Source of the DNA: Micromonospora sp. CP22
GTDB lineage: Bacteria; Actinomycetota; Actinomycetes; Mycobacteriales; Micromonosporaceae
Assembly: GCF_009712475.1 (NCBI RefSeq)
Contig: NZ_VCJO01000021.1
Location: forward strand, 1 to 64,000
Length of the DNA: 64,000 nt
Reading direction: 5' to 3'
A program made the position numbers and the translations under genes. Under the pieces are notes generated by a model. It searched no databases and was not told the DNA's origin. It was given only the letters and a program-made list of their open reading frames with translations. The first letter of the stretch is position 1. Every line of letters starts with the position of its first letter. Below, piece after piece: positions 43,390 to 51,640 of the stretch.

Positions 43390-44682
43390 CTACGCATGCC
43401 GACTCACCGGCTCCTTGATGCCCCGCTCGGCGATCTCCTGCGCGGCCTCGAAGTAGCTCGTCGCCCCCCGTGAACCGGGATCGTAGGTCATCACCGACTG
43501 GCCATAGCTGGGCGCCTCGGAGACCCGCACGTTACGCGGGATCACCGCCTGGAGCACCTTGTCCCCGAAGTGGTTCCGGACGTCCTGCTCGACCGCGTCC
43601 GCGAGGCGGGTACGACGGTCGTACATGGTGAGCAGGATCGTGGAGACCTCAAGCTGCGGGTTGAGGTGCTGACGGACCAGGTTGATGTTGTTGATGAGCT
43701 GGTTCAGCCCTTCCAGCGCGTAGTACTCGCACTGGATGGGAATGAGCACCTCCTGCGCGGCCACCAGCGCGTTGACGGTCAACAGACCGAGCGAGGGCGG
43801 GCAGTCGATGAAGACGTAGTCGAAGTGCCCAGGGTAGGCGTTGATAGCCCGGTCCAGACGGGACTCGCGGGCCACCACGGAGACCAACTCGATCTCGGCA
43901 CCGGCGAGGTCGATGGTGGCGGGCACACACCAGAGGTTCGGGATGCCCTCGACCGCCTGGGTCACGTCCTCCAGCGGCACGCTGTTGATCAGGCAGTCGT
44001 AGACGTCCGGTACGCCGGTGTGGTGGGGCACGTTCAGCCCGGTCGAGGCGTTGCCCTGCGGGTCGAGGTCGACCACCAGTACCCGGTTGCCGTGCAGGGC
44101 CAACGCCACCGCGAGGTTGACCGTGGTCGTGGTCTTGCCCACGCCGCCCTTCTGGTTCGCGACGCACATGACCCGGGTCCGGTCGGGCCGAGGCATGGTC
44201 ACCTCGCCACTGGGGTTCAGGATCTGCACGGCGCGCATCGCCTCCATAGCCAACGGTGGGTCATCCTCTTCGCGCGTCGGGGTTTCACGTGAAACGTACG
44301 CGGCCTCGGGTGCTGCTTGCGCGTGGGACACGGCCGCAGTTACGGGCGGGTCGGGAGCCGGCCGAGGATCCGGCACCACCTCGACGGTCGGTGGGTGTGT
44401 CGCCGCCACTTCGAACCGAGCGGAGGCCGACGGGTTCCGGCGGAGAGGAATCACCCGCGCGTCCGGGGACACGTTGGCCGGACGGCCGCTCGCGTCCGCG
44501 CCATCCCGCCCCTCCCCGGTCGCCGGCCACGGGACACCCGACGTCGGCGCGTTCCGACCGGGTTCCGGTGGGCTCTGCGACACCTCGGAGGGCCGCCAGT
44601 TCGGATATTCGGTTTCACGTGAAACAGGGTCACCAGCAGACCCGGTCACGCGCGGATCGTCGTACCTGCCGTCGTCATGCAC
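43390..44682 (-). CDS. parA: Chromosome-partitioning ATPase ParA with long N-terminal extension
   Basis: ParA forms the nucleoid gradient that moves ParB-parS complexes. The deviant Walker A motif KGGVGKTT (Lys 178 and 183) and FIDCPPSLGLLTVNAL are intact. The chain is 430 residues because about 165 Pro/Ala/Arg-rich residues precede the ATPase core; a typical ParA is shorter. The GTG start is weakly supported by its leader, and an internal start cannot be excluded. Two parS sites fall inside the extension, each encoding VSRET. parB follows after 27 bases. Confidence 0.93.
   Translation of the reverse strand: MHDDGRYDDPRVTGSAGDPVSRETEYPNWRPSEVSQSPPEPGRNAPTSGVPWPATGEGRDGADASGRPANVSPDARVIPLRRNPSASARFEVAATHPPTVEVVPDPRPAPDPPVTAAVSHAQAAPEAAYVSRETPTREEDDPPLAMEAMRAVQILNPSGEVTMPRPDRTRVMCVANQKGGVGKTTTTVNLAVALALHGNRVLVVDLDPQGNASTGLNVPHHTGVPDVYDCLINSVPLEDVTQAVEGIPNLWCVPATIDLAGAEIELVSVVARESRLDRAINAYPGHFDYVFIDCPPSLGLLTVNALVAAQEVLIPIQCEYYALEGLNQLINNINLVRQHLNPQLEVSTILLTMYDRRTRLADAVEQDVRNHFGDKVLQAVIPRNVRVSEAPSYGQSVMTYDPGSRGATSYFEAAQEIAERGIKEPVSRHA
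44282..44295. promoter_or_regulatory. parS site 3, inside parA
   Basis: A perfect GTTTCACGTGAAAC palindrome that, in the parA frame, encodes VSRET in AYVSRETPTRE. Confidence 0.95.
44612..44625. promoter_or_regulatory. parS site 4, near the parA 5' end
   Basis: A perfect GTTTCACGTGAAAC palindrome encoding VSRET in DPVSRETEYPN, about 57 bases into the annotated parA gene. Confidence 0.95.
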
Positions 44683-44997
44683 CTGTCATCCCTGCCCACT
44701 TCGGATGGTCGGTCCGCACCCGTCAACCGGGCCACTCGCGTGCTTCGCAGAGGTACCGCCCGGCGGGAGCGGCCGGGCCCCGGAGGGATATCCATCGCCG
44801 CCCGCTCCACACTATCGACGCGCGGTCAGCCTACGGCGGATGGGCGCGGCCGGTCCATGTCGGGTTCGTAACCTGCCGACCGCATCACGCGTGGACCATC
44901 GTCCCGACCTCACGCGCGGGGCCTTCCGTACTCCCGGGAAGCCCAGGTAGCCAGGCCGGGCCGACCGGCTTTCACACCCCCGGGCGTACGCCCCGAC
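44683..44997. other. parA upstream spacer
   Basis: This 315-base gap between rsmG and parA holds no gene. It is the likely place of a parAB promoter, but no confident hexamers are visible, and the parA leader has only a weak GGGAT before its GTG. Confidence 0.4.
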
Positions 44998-45786
44998 TCA
45001 CCGCCGCCGCGACCGTGACTTCTTCGACGGCGTACCGGATCTCGGGCCGACGACCCGCTCCCGGACGATCTCGACCACGATGGTCGCCGGCTCCACTATC
45101 CCTTCACCACACCGGTGCAGCACCGGGGTGCCGCCGCCGAGACGACGCACCGCCTCGGCGTGCTCGGTGATCTCGTCCGCCGCCGACGCACCCTTCAGGG
45201 CGAGCAGTCGACCGCCGGGCACGGCCAGGGGCAGACACCAGCCGGAGAGTCGGTCCAGCGGTGCCACCGCCCGGGCGGTGACCACGTCACCGGCCACGGC
45301 ATCCGGCCCCACCGCCACCTCTTCGGCTCTGCCGCGCAACACGCGTACGGAGTCGGTCAGCCCGAGCGCCTCCACCGTCTCCTCCAGGAAGAGAGTCCGG
45401 CGGGCCAACGGCTCGATGAGCGTCACCGACAGATCGGGCCGGGCGATGGCCAGTACCAGACCGGGAAGCCCGGCACCTGATCCCACATCCAGCACGGAAG
45501 CGCCCGGCGGGATCAGTTCGGCCACCGCCGCGCAGTTCAACAGGTGGCGGTCCCAGATCCGGGGTGCCTCGCGGGGGCCGATCAGCCCGCGTACCACCCC
45601 GTCGGTGGCGAGTAGTTCGGCGTAGGCGGCCGCGAGGTCGAGGCGCTCACCGAAGAGGCGACGAGCTGCCTCGGCCAGGGTGGGCGGCAGCACCGCCACG
45701 CCGGGCTGAGGCGGAACAGCCGGCGGCCCGGGTGGCGTACCACCCGGGCCGGACGCGGCCACGCCGCTGGCGTCGTCTGGAGTCAC
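44998..45786 (-). CDS. rsmG: 16S rRNA (guanine-N7) methyltransferase RsmG
   Basis: The enzyme methylates G527 of 16S rRNA using SAM. The 262-residue protein has a 40-residue Pro-rich leader, then WDRHLLNCAAVAELIP, the SAM motif VLDVGSGAGLPGLVLAIARP in parts, and ARAVAPLDRL. A basic tail (SKKSRSRRR) ends the chain. The GTG starts three bases after the jag stop. Loss of this gene is known to give low-level streptomycin resistance. Confidence 0.96.
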   Translation of the reverse strand: MTPDDASGVAASGPGGTPPGPPAVPPQPGVAVLPPTLAEAARRLFGERLDLAAAYAELLATDGVVRGLIGPREAPRIWDRHLLNCAAVAELIPPGASVLDVGSGAGLPGLVLAIARPDLSVTLIEPLARRTLFLEETVEALGLTDSVRVLRGRAEEVAVGPDAVAGDVVTARAVAPLDRLSGWCLPLAVPGGRLLALKGASAADEITEHAEAVRRLGGGTPVLHRCGEGIVEPATIVVEIVRERVVGPRSGTPSKKSRSRRR

Positions 45787-45789
45787 CCG

Positions 45790-46377
45790 TCAGTCCACGG
45801 GACGGACGACGATGCGGCGGTTGGGCTCGACGCCCTCGGACTCGCTCTCCACTCCGTCGATCGCGTTGACCACGTCGTGGACGCACTTACGCTCGAAGGC
45901 GGACATCGGCTCCAGCCGCACCGGCTCGCCGTGCTCCTTGACCTTCTCCACGGCGTTGCGGGCCACCGCCGCCAGTTCCTTGCGCCGGTTGGCCCGGTAT
46001 CCCCCCACGTCGAGCAGGAGACGGCTCGGCGAACCGGTCTGCCGGAACACCGCCAGCCGGGCGAGTTCCTGAAGTGCTTCGAGGGTGGCACCACGCTGGC
46101 CGACGAGGTTCTGGAGACGCCCGCCGACGACCTCGACCACCGGCCGGCCACCCGACACCAGTTCGTCGATGTCGCCGTCGTAGTCGAGGATGTCGAGCAG
46201 CCCTTCCACGTAGTCGGCCGCGATCTCGCTCTGCCGGAACAGGTCGTTCTCGCCGGCAACCTTGCTCGGCGCCGCCTCGGCCTCGGACTCCTCCGGCTCG
46301 TCCACGGCCGGAGCCGCCGCGGTCGGCTCCTCGTCGTCCAACGGCTGTTCGGCGCGGGGGATGCTGGTGTCGGTCAC
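45790..46377 (-). CDS. jag: Jag/KhpB-type R3H-KH RNA-binding protein
   Basis: The 195-residue protein has an acidic N-terminal segment, a KH domain (EVVGGRLQNLVGQRGATLEALQ in parts) and an R3H domain (EPVRLEPMSAFERKCVHDVV in parts). The GTG start has GGAGATGA five bases upstream. It sits between yidC and rsmG, the usual order, and is linked in other bacteria to cell-envelope control through small-RNA or mRNA binding. Confidence 0.93.
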   Translation of the reverse strand: MTDTSIPRAEQPLDDEEPTAAAPAVDEPEESEAEAAPSKVAGENDLFRQSEIAADYVEGLLDILDYDGDIDELVSGGRPVVEVVGGRLQNLVGQRGATLEALQELARLAVFRQTGSPSRLLLDVGGYRANRRKELAAVARNAVEKVKEHGEPVRLEPMSAFERKCVHDVVNAIDGVESESEGVEPNRRIVVRPVD

Positions 46378-46550
46378 GGTGTCATCTCCGTACTCGCTCG
46401 GCTGGACCTCGGGTCCGCTGGTTTCCCGCGGCCGGCCGGACGTAGCCGGTGCCCACGGGCACGTCTGTAGGGCAGTCTCGCCCGTCCGCCACCGCACGCG
46501 TGGCGCTTCCCGCTCCGGCGCCTGCCTCTCGGCGGCGGCACGGCGCGCAA

Positions 46551-46582
46551 CGGGCCGCCGCCGGGAAACCGGCGGCGGCCCG
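46551..46582 (-). terminator. Strong hairpin between yidC and jag
   Basis: A perfect 14-bp GC stem (46551-46564 with 46569-46582) with a four-base loop begins seven bases after the yidC stop. Since jag continues on the same strand, it may be a partial terminator or mRNA-stabilising end that sets different levels of the two genes. The rest of the 211-base gap holds the jag leader. Confidence 0.65.
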
Positions 46583-46588
46583 GACGAT

Positions 46589-47575
46589 TCAGCCCTGCCG
46601 CTTGGCGGGGCGGCCCTTCTTCGGGTTGACCGGCTTGGCACCCGGCTTCGGGCCGGCGACCTTCGGCGCGGCCGCAGGCGGCGGCGCGGCAGCGGGCTTG
46701 CCCCGACCGAAGAGCCCACCGGTCTTCGGCTGCGCCCCGTTACGCGCGGAGGTGCCCGACTTTCCACTGGTCGCGGTCACCGGCGGCGGGAACTTGCGCA
46801 GCACCCACTGCTGCTGCCCGAGGGTGAACAGGTTGTTGGTGACCCAGTAGATGATCACACCGATCGGGAAGATGGCACCGGAGATCAGCAGGGACAGCGG
46901 GATGCCGTAGAGCATCAGCCGCTGGATCATGCGCTGCTGCGGGTCCTCCGACCAACCGGTCTTGAGGATCATCTGGCGGCTGGTGAGGTAGGTGGTACCC
47001 ATCATCACCAGCACCAGGACACCGGCCATGATCTTCACGACGGTGCCGTTGGCGCCGAGCTGCGCCAGTTCCTCCGCGGTCGAGCCGAACTTGCTGGCGA
47101 TCGGGGCGGTGAACAACGTCGCGTCAGAGGCGCTGTTGAACTGCTCGACGGTCCAGCCGTAGATGTCCTTGTTGGTCTTCGTCGGGTCCGGGTTCAGGCG
47201 ACGCAGGACGTGGAAGAGGCCGAGGAAGACCGGGATCTGGAGGAACATCGGAAGGCAGCCCATGAGCGGGTTGGCCTTTTCCTTCCGATAGAGCTCCATC
47301 ATCTCCTTCTGGAGCGTCTCCCGGTCACCCTTGTGCTTCTCCTGAAGGGCTTTCACCTGCGGCTGGAGCGCCTGCATCGCCCGCTGCGACTTGATCTGCT
47401 TGACGAAGACCGGGAACAGGATGACCCGGACCGTGACCACCAGGAAGACGATGGCCAGGATCCAGGCCCAGTTGGTGCCGAGGACCGCCGTGTCCGGAAT
47501 GCCGATGGCGTCCCAGGCCGAATGCCAGGCCAGCAGGATCCACGAGATCGCGTAGTAGATCCAGTCGAGACTCAA
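46589..47575 (-). CDS. yidC: Membrane protein insertase YidC
   Basis: The 328-residue insertase has the five-helix core: WAWILAIVFLVVTVRVILFPVFV in parts with the conserved Arg, the cytoplasmic hairpin KANPLMGCLPMFLQIPVFLGL in parts, and IPLSLLISGAIFPIGVIIYWVTNNL in parts. A basic Pro/Ala/Lys-rich tail may contact ribosomes. The start is TTG with GGAGCC upstream, three bases after the yidD stop. Confidence 0.96.
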   Translation of the reverse strand: MSLDWIYYAISWILLAWHSAWDAIGIPDTAVLGTNWAWILAIVFLVVTVRVILFPVFVKQIKSQRAMQALQPQVKALQEKHKGDRETLQKEMMELYRKEKANPLMGCLPMFLQIPVFLGLFHVLRRLNPDPTKTNKDIYGWTVEQFNSASDATLFTAPIASKFGSTAEELAQLGANGTVVKIMAGVLVLVMMGTTYLTSRQMILKTGWSEDPQQRMIQRLMLYGIPLSLLISGAIFPIGVIIYWVTNNLFTLGQQQWVLRKFPPPVTATSGKSGTSARNGAQPKTGGLFGRGKPAAAPPPAAAPKVAGPKPGAKPVNPKKGRPAKRQG

Positions 47576-47578
47576 TTC

Positions 47579-47866
47579 TCAGGCTCCAGTCACGTCGGCA
47601 GGTCGGCGGCCGCCCGGCTCCGGGACCGGGTCGTATCCACCAGGATGGAATGGGTGGCAGCGCGACAGTCGCCGGACCGTCAGACCGGCTCCCCGGAGCG
47701 CGCCATGGCGGGACACCGCCTCCAGGGCGTAGGCGCTGCACGACGGGTAGAACCGACAGCGGGCCGGCAACGCCGGACTTATCCACCGACGGTACGCGAT
47801 GATGGGGAGGGTCAGCACCCGGGCACCCGAGGTAGCCGGGCGCGGCGCCCTCTGCTCTGTGCTCAT
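47579..47866 (-). CDS. yidD: Membrane protein insertion efficiency factor YidD
   Basis: The 95-residue protein carries the YidD signature: YRRWISPALPARCRFYPSCSAYA and RLSRCHPFHPGGYDPVP in parts, with three cysteines. It overlaps rnpA by four bases (ATGA) and precedes yidC closely, the standard order. Confidence 0.95.
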   Translation of the reverse strand: MSTEQRAPRPATSGARVLTLPIIAYRRWISPALPARCRFYPSCSAYALEAVSRHGALRGAGLTVRRLSRCHPFHPGGYDPVPEPGGRRPADVTGA

Positions 47867-48279
47867 CGGGACCGCCGCCCTCCTCGGCCGGACCGGGCGG
47901 CGGCGAGCGCCGCATCCAGGTCGGCGCCGAGCCGTTGGTACGTGGCCTCGGCCGCAGCCGGCAGGGCGCGTACGACGAGGGTGCTGCCAGCCGGCAGGTC
48001 GGCGAGGCGTTCCCGGGTCAGATGCCGCAGCCGACGGCGGACCCGGTTTCGCACCACCGCTGGCCCGACCGCCTTGGAAACCACGAAACCGGCGCGGGAA
48101 ACCGGCGGGGATTCTGTCTCCACACCGTCCCGCGCCGGTTTCGGCGCTGCGTTGTCGGATCCGGCTGTGGCCGGCACGGTCAGATGGACGACCAGTGCGC
48201 CACGTCCGGCTCGACGGCCACCACGAACCGCTGCGGCGAAGTCGCTGCTGCGCCGCAGTCGGTGAGCGGCCGCGAGCAC
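47863..48279 (-). CDS. rnpA: Ribonuclease P protein component
   Basis: The 138-residue protein assists RNase P RNA in maturing tRNA 5' ends. It has the family core LRRSSDFAAAVRGGRRAGRG, FVVSKAVGPAVVRNRVRRRLRHL in parts, and a central insert (SDNAAPKPARDGVETESPP) longer than in many homologues. It lies 33 bases after rpmH. Confidence 0.95.
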   Translation of the reverse strand: MLAAAHRLRRSSDFAAAVRGGRRAGRGALVVHLTVPATAGSDNAAPKPARDGVETESPPVSRAGFVVSKAVGPAVVRNRVRRRLRHLTRERLADLPAGSTLVVRALPAAAEATYQRLGADLDAALAAARSGRGGRRSR

Positions 48280-48312
48280 GAGCCACGTCCTCCGGAGCGG
48301 ACCTGCTCGGCC

Positions 48313-48450
48313 TCAGGCCGACAGGCGGGCGCGGCCCTTGGCGCGACGGGTCGAGATGATGGCGCGGCCGGCCCGGGTGCGCATGCGCAGCCGGAAGCCG
48401 TGGGTCTTCGCGCGCCGGCGGTTGTTCGGCTGGTAGGTGCGCTTGCTCAC
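48313..48450 (-). CDS. rpmH: 50S ribosomal protein L34
   Basis: The 45-residue product begins MSKRTYQPNNRRRAKTHGF and ends KGRARLSA, the complete bL34 sequence. It starts at GTG. It is the first gene of the leftward rpmH-rnpA-yidD-yidC unit and faces dnaA, as in most bacteria. Confidence 0.97.
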   Translation of the reverse strand: MSKRTYQPNNRRRAKTHGFRLRMRTRAGRAIISTRRAKGRARLSA

Positions 48451-49064
48451 GTCAGGCTCTCCGTTGTCGAACGCCCGGCCGAGTGGATCGCCGGGTCGTG
48501 GTGGTCCGGGCCGCCGTGGCGGTGGCCCTGATCGGTGCTGCCCGACGGTGCGTTACCTCAGTTCCGCGCTGAGCGACCGCAGGCAGCGAGCACCCATCAC
48601 CCTAGCAGAGGGCGTGAGAGCAGCCGCTCCAGCCTAAGTCGGGGGGCAATCACCGTCAAACCGACCGCCTACGGTGGTGAGCTGCGGCGGAGGGCGACCG
48701 ATGCGGTGCTTTTCACGGATGCCGACAGGAGCGAGGTGCGTCGGCGGTTGAAGACGCGACGACAACGCTGTTACCGTGCCCGATTGCGGTCAGCGTCGGA
48801 GTTGCGCCGATGTCGCCGGCAGGCAAGACCGGACACGGTAGTGAATCGTTCGGCACGGTGAACCCCGCTCCAGTGCCCGGCCACGGCAGGGGGCAGGTCC
48901 GACCCGCGCCCGGCGGGCGGCCACAATCGGTCGGTACACAGGCTGTGGATAACTTGTGGAGAACGACCGGTGCGGCGGCGGGTGGGTGGCGTCATCTCGC
49001 CCGCCGGTACGGGCCACCGGGAGACGGCGGCGTCCGGGAGCAGAGGCGAGGGGGTGGCACGACG
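48451..49064. promoter_or_regulatory. rpmH-dnaA divergent regulatory region
   Basis: This 614-base spacer holds the promoters of both directions. A perfect DnaA box TGTGGATAA at 48944-48952 is followed at once by TGTGGAGAA at 48955-48963, about 110 bases before dnaA, suiting autorepression. The frame of dnaA remains open back to 48810, but those residues look unconserved. No further gene is seen. Confidence 0.7.
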
Positions 49065-50876
49065 GTGGCCGGTACGACCGACCTTGCCGCGGTGTGGACG
49101 GCGACGACCGACGAACTCGCCGACGAGATCATTTCCGCGCAGCAGCGGGCGTACCTGCGGCTGACCCGGCTCCGGGCGATCGTCGAGGACACCGTCCTGC
49201 TCTCCGTGCCGGACGCCTTCACCCGGGACGTGATCGAGTCCCGGCTACGACCGGCCATAACCGAGGCGCTCACCCGCCGACTCGGCCGGCCGATCCAGGT
49301 CGCCGTCACCGTCCGGGTTCCCGAGGACGGGCGGAGCACCGGCACCGTCTACCGCAGCACCCCGGAGTCGGACTCGGTGGACCATGGATCCGGCGAGGTC
49401 GACGGCGGCGGTTCCGGACCCGAGGGTGGACGGCAGCTCCCACTGATTCCCGAGCAGCCGCATCCGGGACGTTTCGACCGATCGCCGCCGGACGAGCCGT
49501 CCGGCGAGAACGGCCCGCGTACCGGCCCCGCTGCCCCCGACGGCCAGGACACTCTCTTCGGCGCCGGATTCGGCGAGCCCGTCCGGCCGACGGAGAGCCC
49601 GGGACGACGACCACAGGAGCGGTCCGACTTCACCGATCAGACCGGCCACCTGCCCCCTCCGCCGACCGGCCCACGCGGCTTCGCGTCCCGCTACGGCGAC
49701 GATCCGGGCATCTCCCCCCGCGACCAGCATGTGATCCGCGCGATGCCGACCGACGGGGTCACCGACAGTGGACCCGGTCGCAGCGGCCCGGATCAGCGGC
49801 CGGTCGGTCGGGACGACCGGCGGCTACCGACCGGCGCGGACAGCGGCGGCAACCGGCTCAACCCGAAGTACATGTTCGAGACGTTCGTCATCGGCTCGTC
49901 CAACCGGTTCGCGCACGCCGCGTCGGTGGCGGTGGCCGAGTCTCCGGCTAAGGCGTACAACCCGCTGTTCATCTACGGCAGCTCCGGACTGGGCAAGACC
50001 CATCTGCTGCACGCCATCGGCCACTACGCCACCACGTTGGGCAACGCCCGCTCGGTCCGGTACGTCTCGACCGAGGAGTTCACCAACGACTTCATCAACT
50101 CGCTGCGGGACGACAAGACCAGTGCCTTCCAGCGCCGCTACCGCGACGTCGACATCCTGCTGATCGACGACATCCAGTTCCTGGAGAACCGCGAGCGGAC
50201 CCAGGAGGAGTTCTTCCACACCTTCAACACGCTGCACAACGCCAACAAGCAGATCGTGATCACCTCCGACCGCTCGCCGAAGCAGCTGGCCACCCTGGAG
50301 GACCGGCTGCGAACTCGGTTCGAGTGGGGCCTGCTCGCCGACATCCAGCCACCGGACCTGGAGACGCGGATCGCCATCCTGCAGAAGAAGGCGGCGCAGG
50401 AACGGCTCTTCGCGCCGCCGGACGTGCTGGAGTTCATCGCCTCCCGGGTGTCGAACTCGATCCGGGAGCTGGAGGGGGCGCTGATCCGGGTCACCGCGTT
50501 TGCCAGCCTGACCCGCTCGAACGTGGAGCTGTCGCTGGCCGAGGAGGTGCTGCGGGACTTCATCCCCGACGGCGCCGGCCCGGAGATCACCGCAGACCAG
50601 ATCATGGTCTCCACCGCCGACTACTTCGGGGTGAGTCTGGAGGACCTGCGGGGGCACTCCCGCTCCCGGGTGCTCGTGAACGCCCGCCAGGTCGCCATGT
50701 ACCTGTGTCGTGAGCTGACCGACCTGTCGCTGCCCCGGATCGGCCAGGCCTTCGGTGGGCGGGACCACACCACCGTGATGCACGCCGACCGCAAGATCCG
50801 CCAACAGATGGCCGAACGGCGCTCCCTCTACAACCAGATCGCCGAGCTGACCAACCGGATCAAGCAGAACACCTGA
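49065..50876 (+). CDS. dnaA: Chromosomal replication initiator DnaA
   Basis: The 603-residue protein has domain I (TTDLAAVWTATTDELADEI onward), a very long Pro/Gly/Asp-rich domain II (about 100-270), the AAA+ domain with Walker A GSSGLGKTH (Lys 311) and Walker B ILLIDDIQFLENRE, and domain IV with the box-recognition helix GGRDHTTVMHADRKI. The long domain II is typical of Streptomyces and relatives. GTG 49065 is chosen because domain I homology starts there; it lacks a strong Shine-Dalgarno. oriC follows directly. Confidence 0.97.
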   Translation: MAGTTDLAAVWTATTDELADEIISAQQRAYLRLTRLRAIVEDTVLLSVPDAFTRDVIESRLRPAITEALTRRLGRPIQVAVTVRVPEDGRSTGTVYRSTPESDSVDHGSGEVDGGGSGPEGGRQLPLIPEQPHPGRFDRSPPDEPSGENGPRTGPAAPDGQDTLFGAGFGEPVRPTESPGRRPQERSDFTDQTGHLPPPPTGPRGFASRYGDDPGISPRDQHVIRAMPTDGVTDSGPGRSGPDQRPVGRDDRRLPTGADSGGNRLNPKYMFETFVIGSSNRFAHAASVAVAESPAKAYNPLFIYGSSGLGKTHLLHAIGHYATTLGNARSVRYVSTEEFTNDFINSLRDDKTSAFQRRYRDVDILLIDDIQFLENRERTQEEFFHTFNTLHNANKQIVITSDRSPKQLATLEDRLRTRFEWGLLADIQPPDLETRIAILQKKAAQERLFAPPDVLEFIASRVSNSIRELEGALIRVTAFASLTRSNVELSLAEEVLRDFIPDGAGPEITADQIMVSTADYFGVSLEDLRGHSRSRVLVNARQVAMYLCRELTDLSLPRIGQAFGGRDHTTVMHADRKIRQQMAERRSLYNQIAELTNRIKQNT

Positions 50877-50891
50877 CGCACGATCACGACG

Positions 50892-50922
50892 AGGGTCCGA
50901 CCGGTCACGGTGGGGCCCTTTT
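50892..50922 (+). terminator. dnaA terminator
   Basis: A 12-bp imperfect stem (50892-50903 with 50908-50919) with a four-base loop and a TTTT tract lies 15 bases after the dnaA stop. Confidence 0.7.
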
Positions 50923-51640
50923 CGCGTACCCGTTGGTTGACTCTCAACGAGGTTTAGGCCACACCATCGAAGGCGTGTCCACAACGCCCTCCACTCGTTG
51001 TCCACAGCTCCTTGTCCACCGACGGTGGATGAACACCTTGCGTCAACACCCGGTTACCCACAGGCTGTGGAGAAACCCTGGGGACAACGCTGTGGACCGC
51101 TGTGGACGCCTGGGGACAACCATCGACGTTGTCCACCGATCGGAGGTGGCCTGTGGGAAAGCTGTTGAAGGTTCTGGGGATGACGGCGGACGAACGGCCC
51201 TCGGTAATCCACAGGTCTGGGGAGAAAGTCGGTGGATATCCGGTGGACAACCGGTGGACGACGGTGGACAACCGTGTGCACGAGAACCGCCTGTGGATCG
51301 GCGACGGGGTTTTACCCCAGCTCATCCACAGCGAACCCACCGGTGGATAACCGGTCTGACCTGCCCATACTCTGGTTCTCCACAGTTTGCACAGGTGCGA
51401 TGAAGACGATGAGTTATCTCTTCTGAAAGAACAAAAACCAATCATCACCGTTGGACTTCCTGTGGATTGGTCGACAGCTGCCGGGACAGACCCGTCAGCA
51501 GCGACGCGATCCACGGGGTCGGGCACACAGCCGATACGCTCGCGCCCTAAGGTGCGATGGGTACCCCCACGCCAGGCGGGTCGGTGGGCAGCGTCCGGCA
51601 TGAGAGAGTTGACGACGTCGACGTCGACGCGGAGGCATTG
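50923..51640. other. oriC: Chromosomal replication origin oriC
   Basis: The dnaA-dnaN spacer contains about 19 DnaA-box-like 9-mers in both orientations. Examples are TTGTCCACA 50998-51006, TTGTCCACC 51129-51137, GGTGGATAA 51342-51350 and many TGTGGA variants between 50970 and 51470. An AT-rich stretch at about 51400-51450, containing GAGTTATCTC and AACAAAAACC, is the probable unwinding element and lies on the dnaN side. The arrangement matches actinobacterial origins. The dnaN ribosome site GGAGG is at 51631. Confidence 0.93.
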
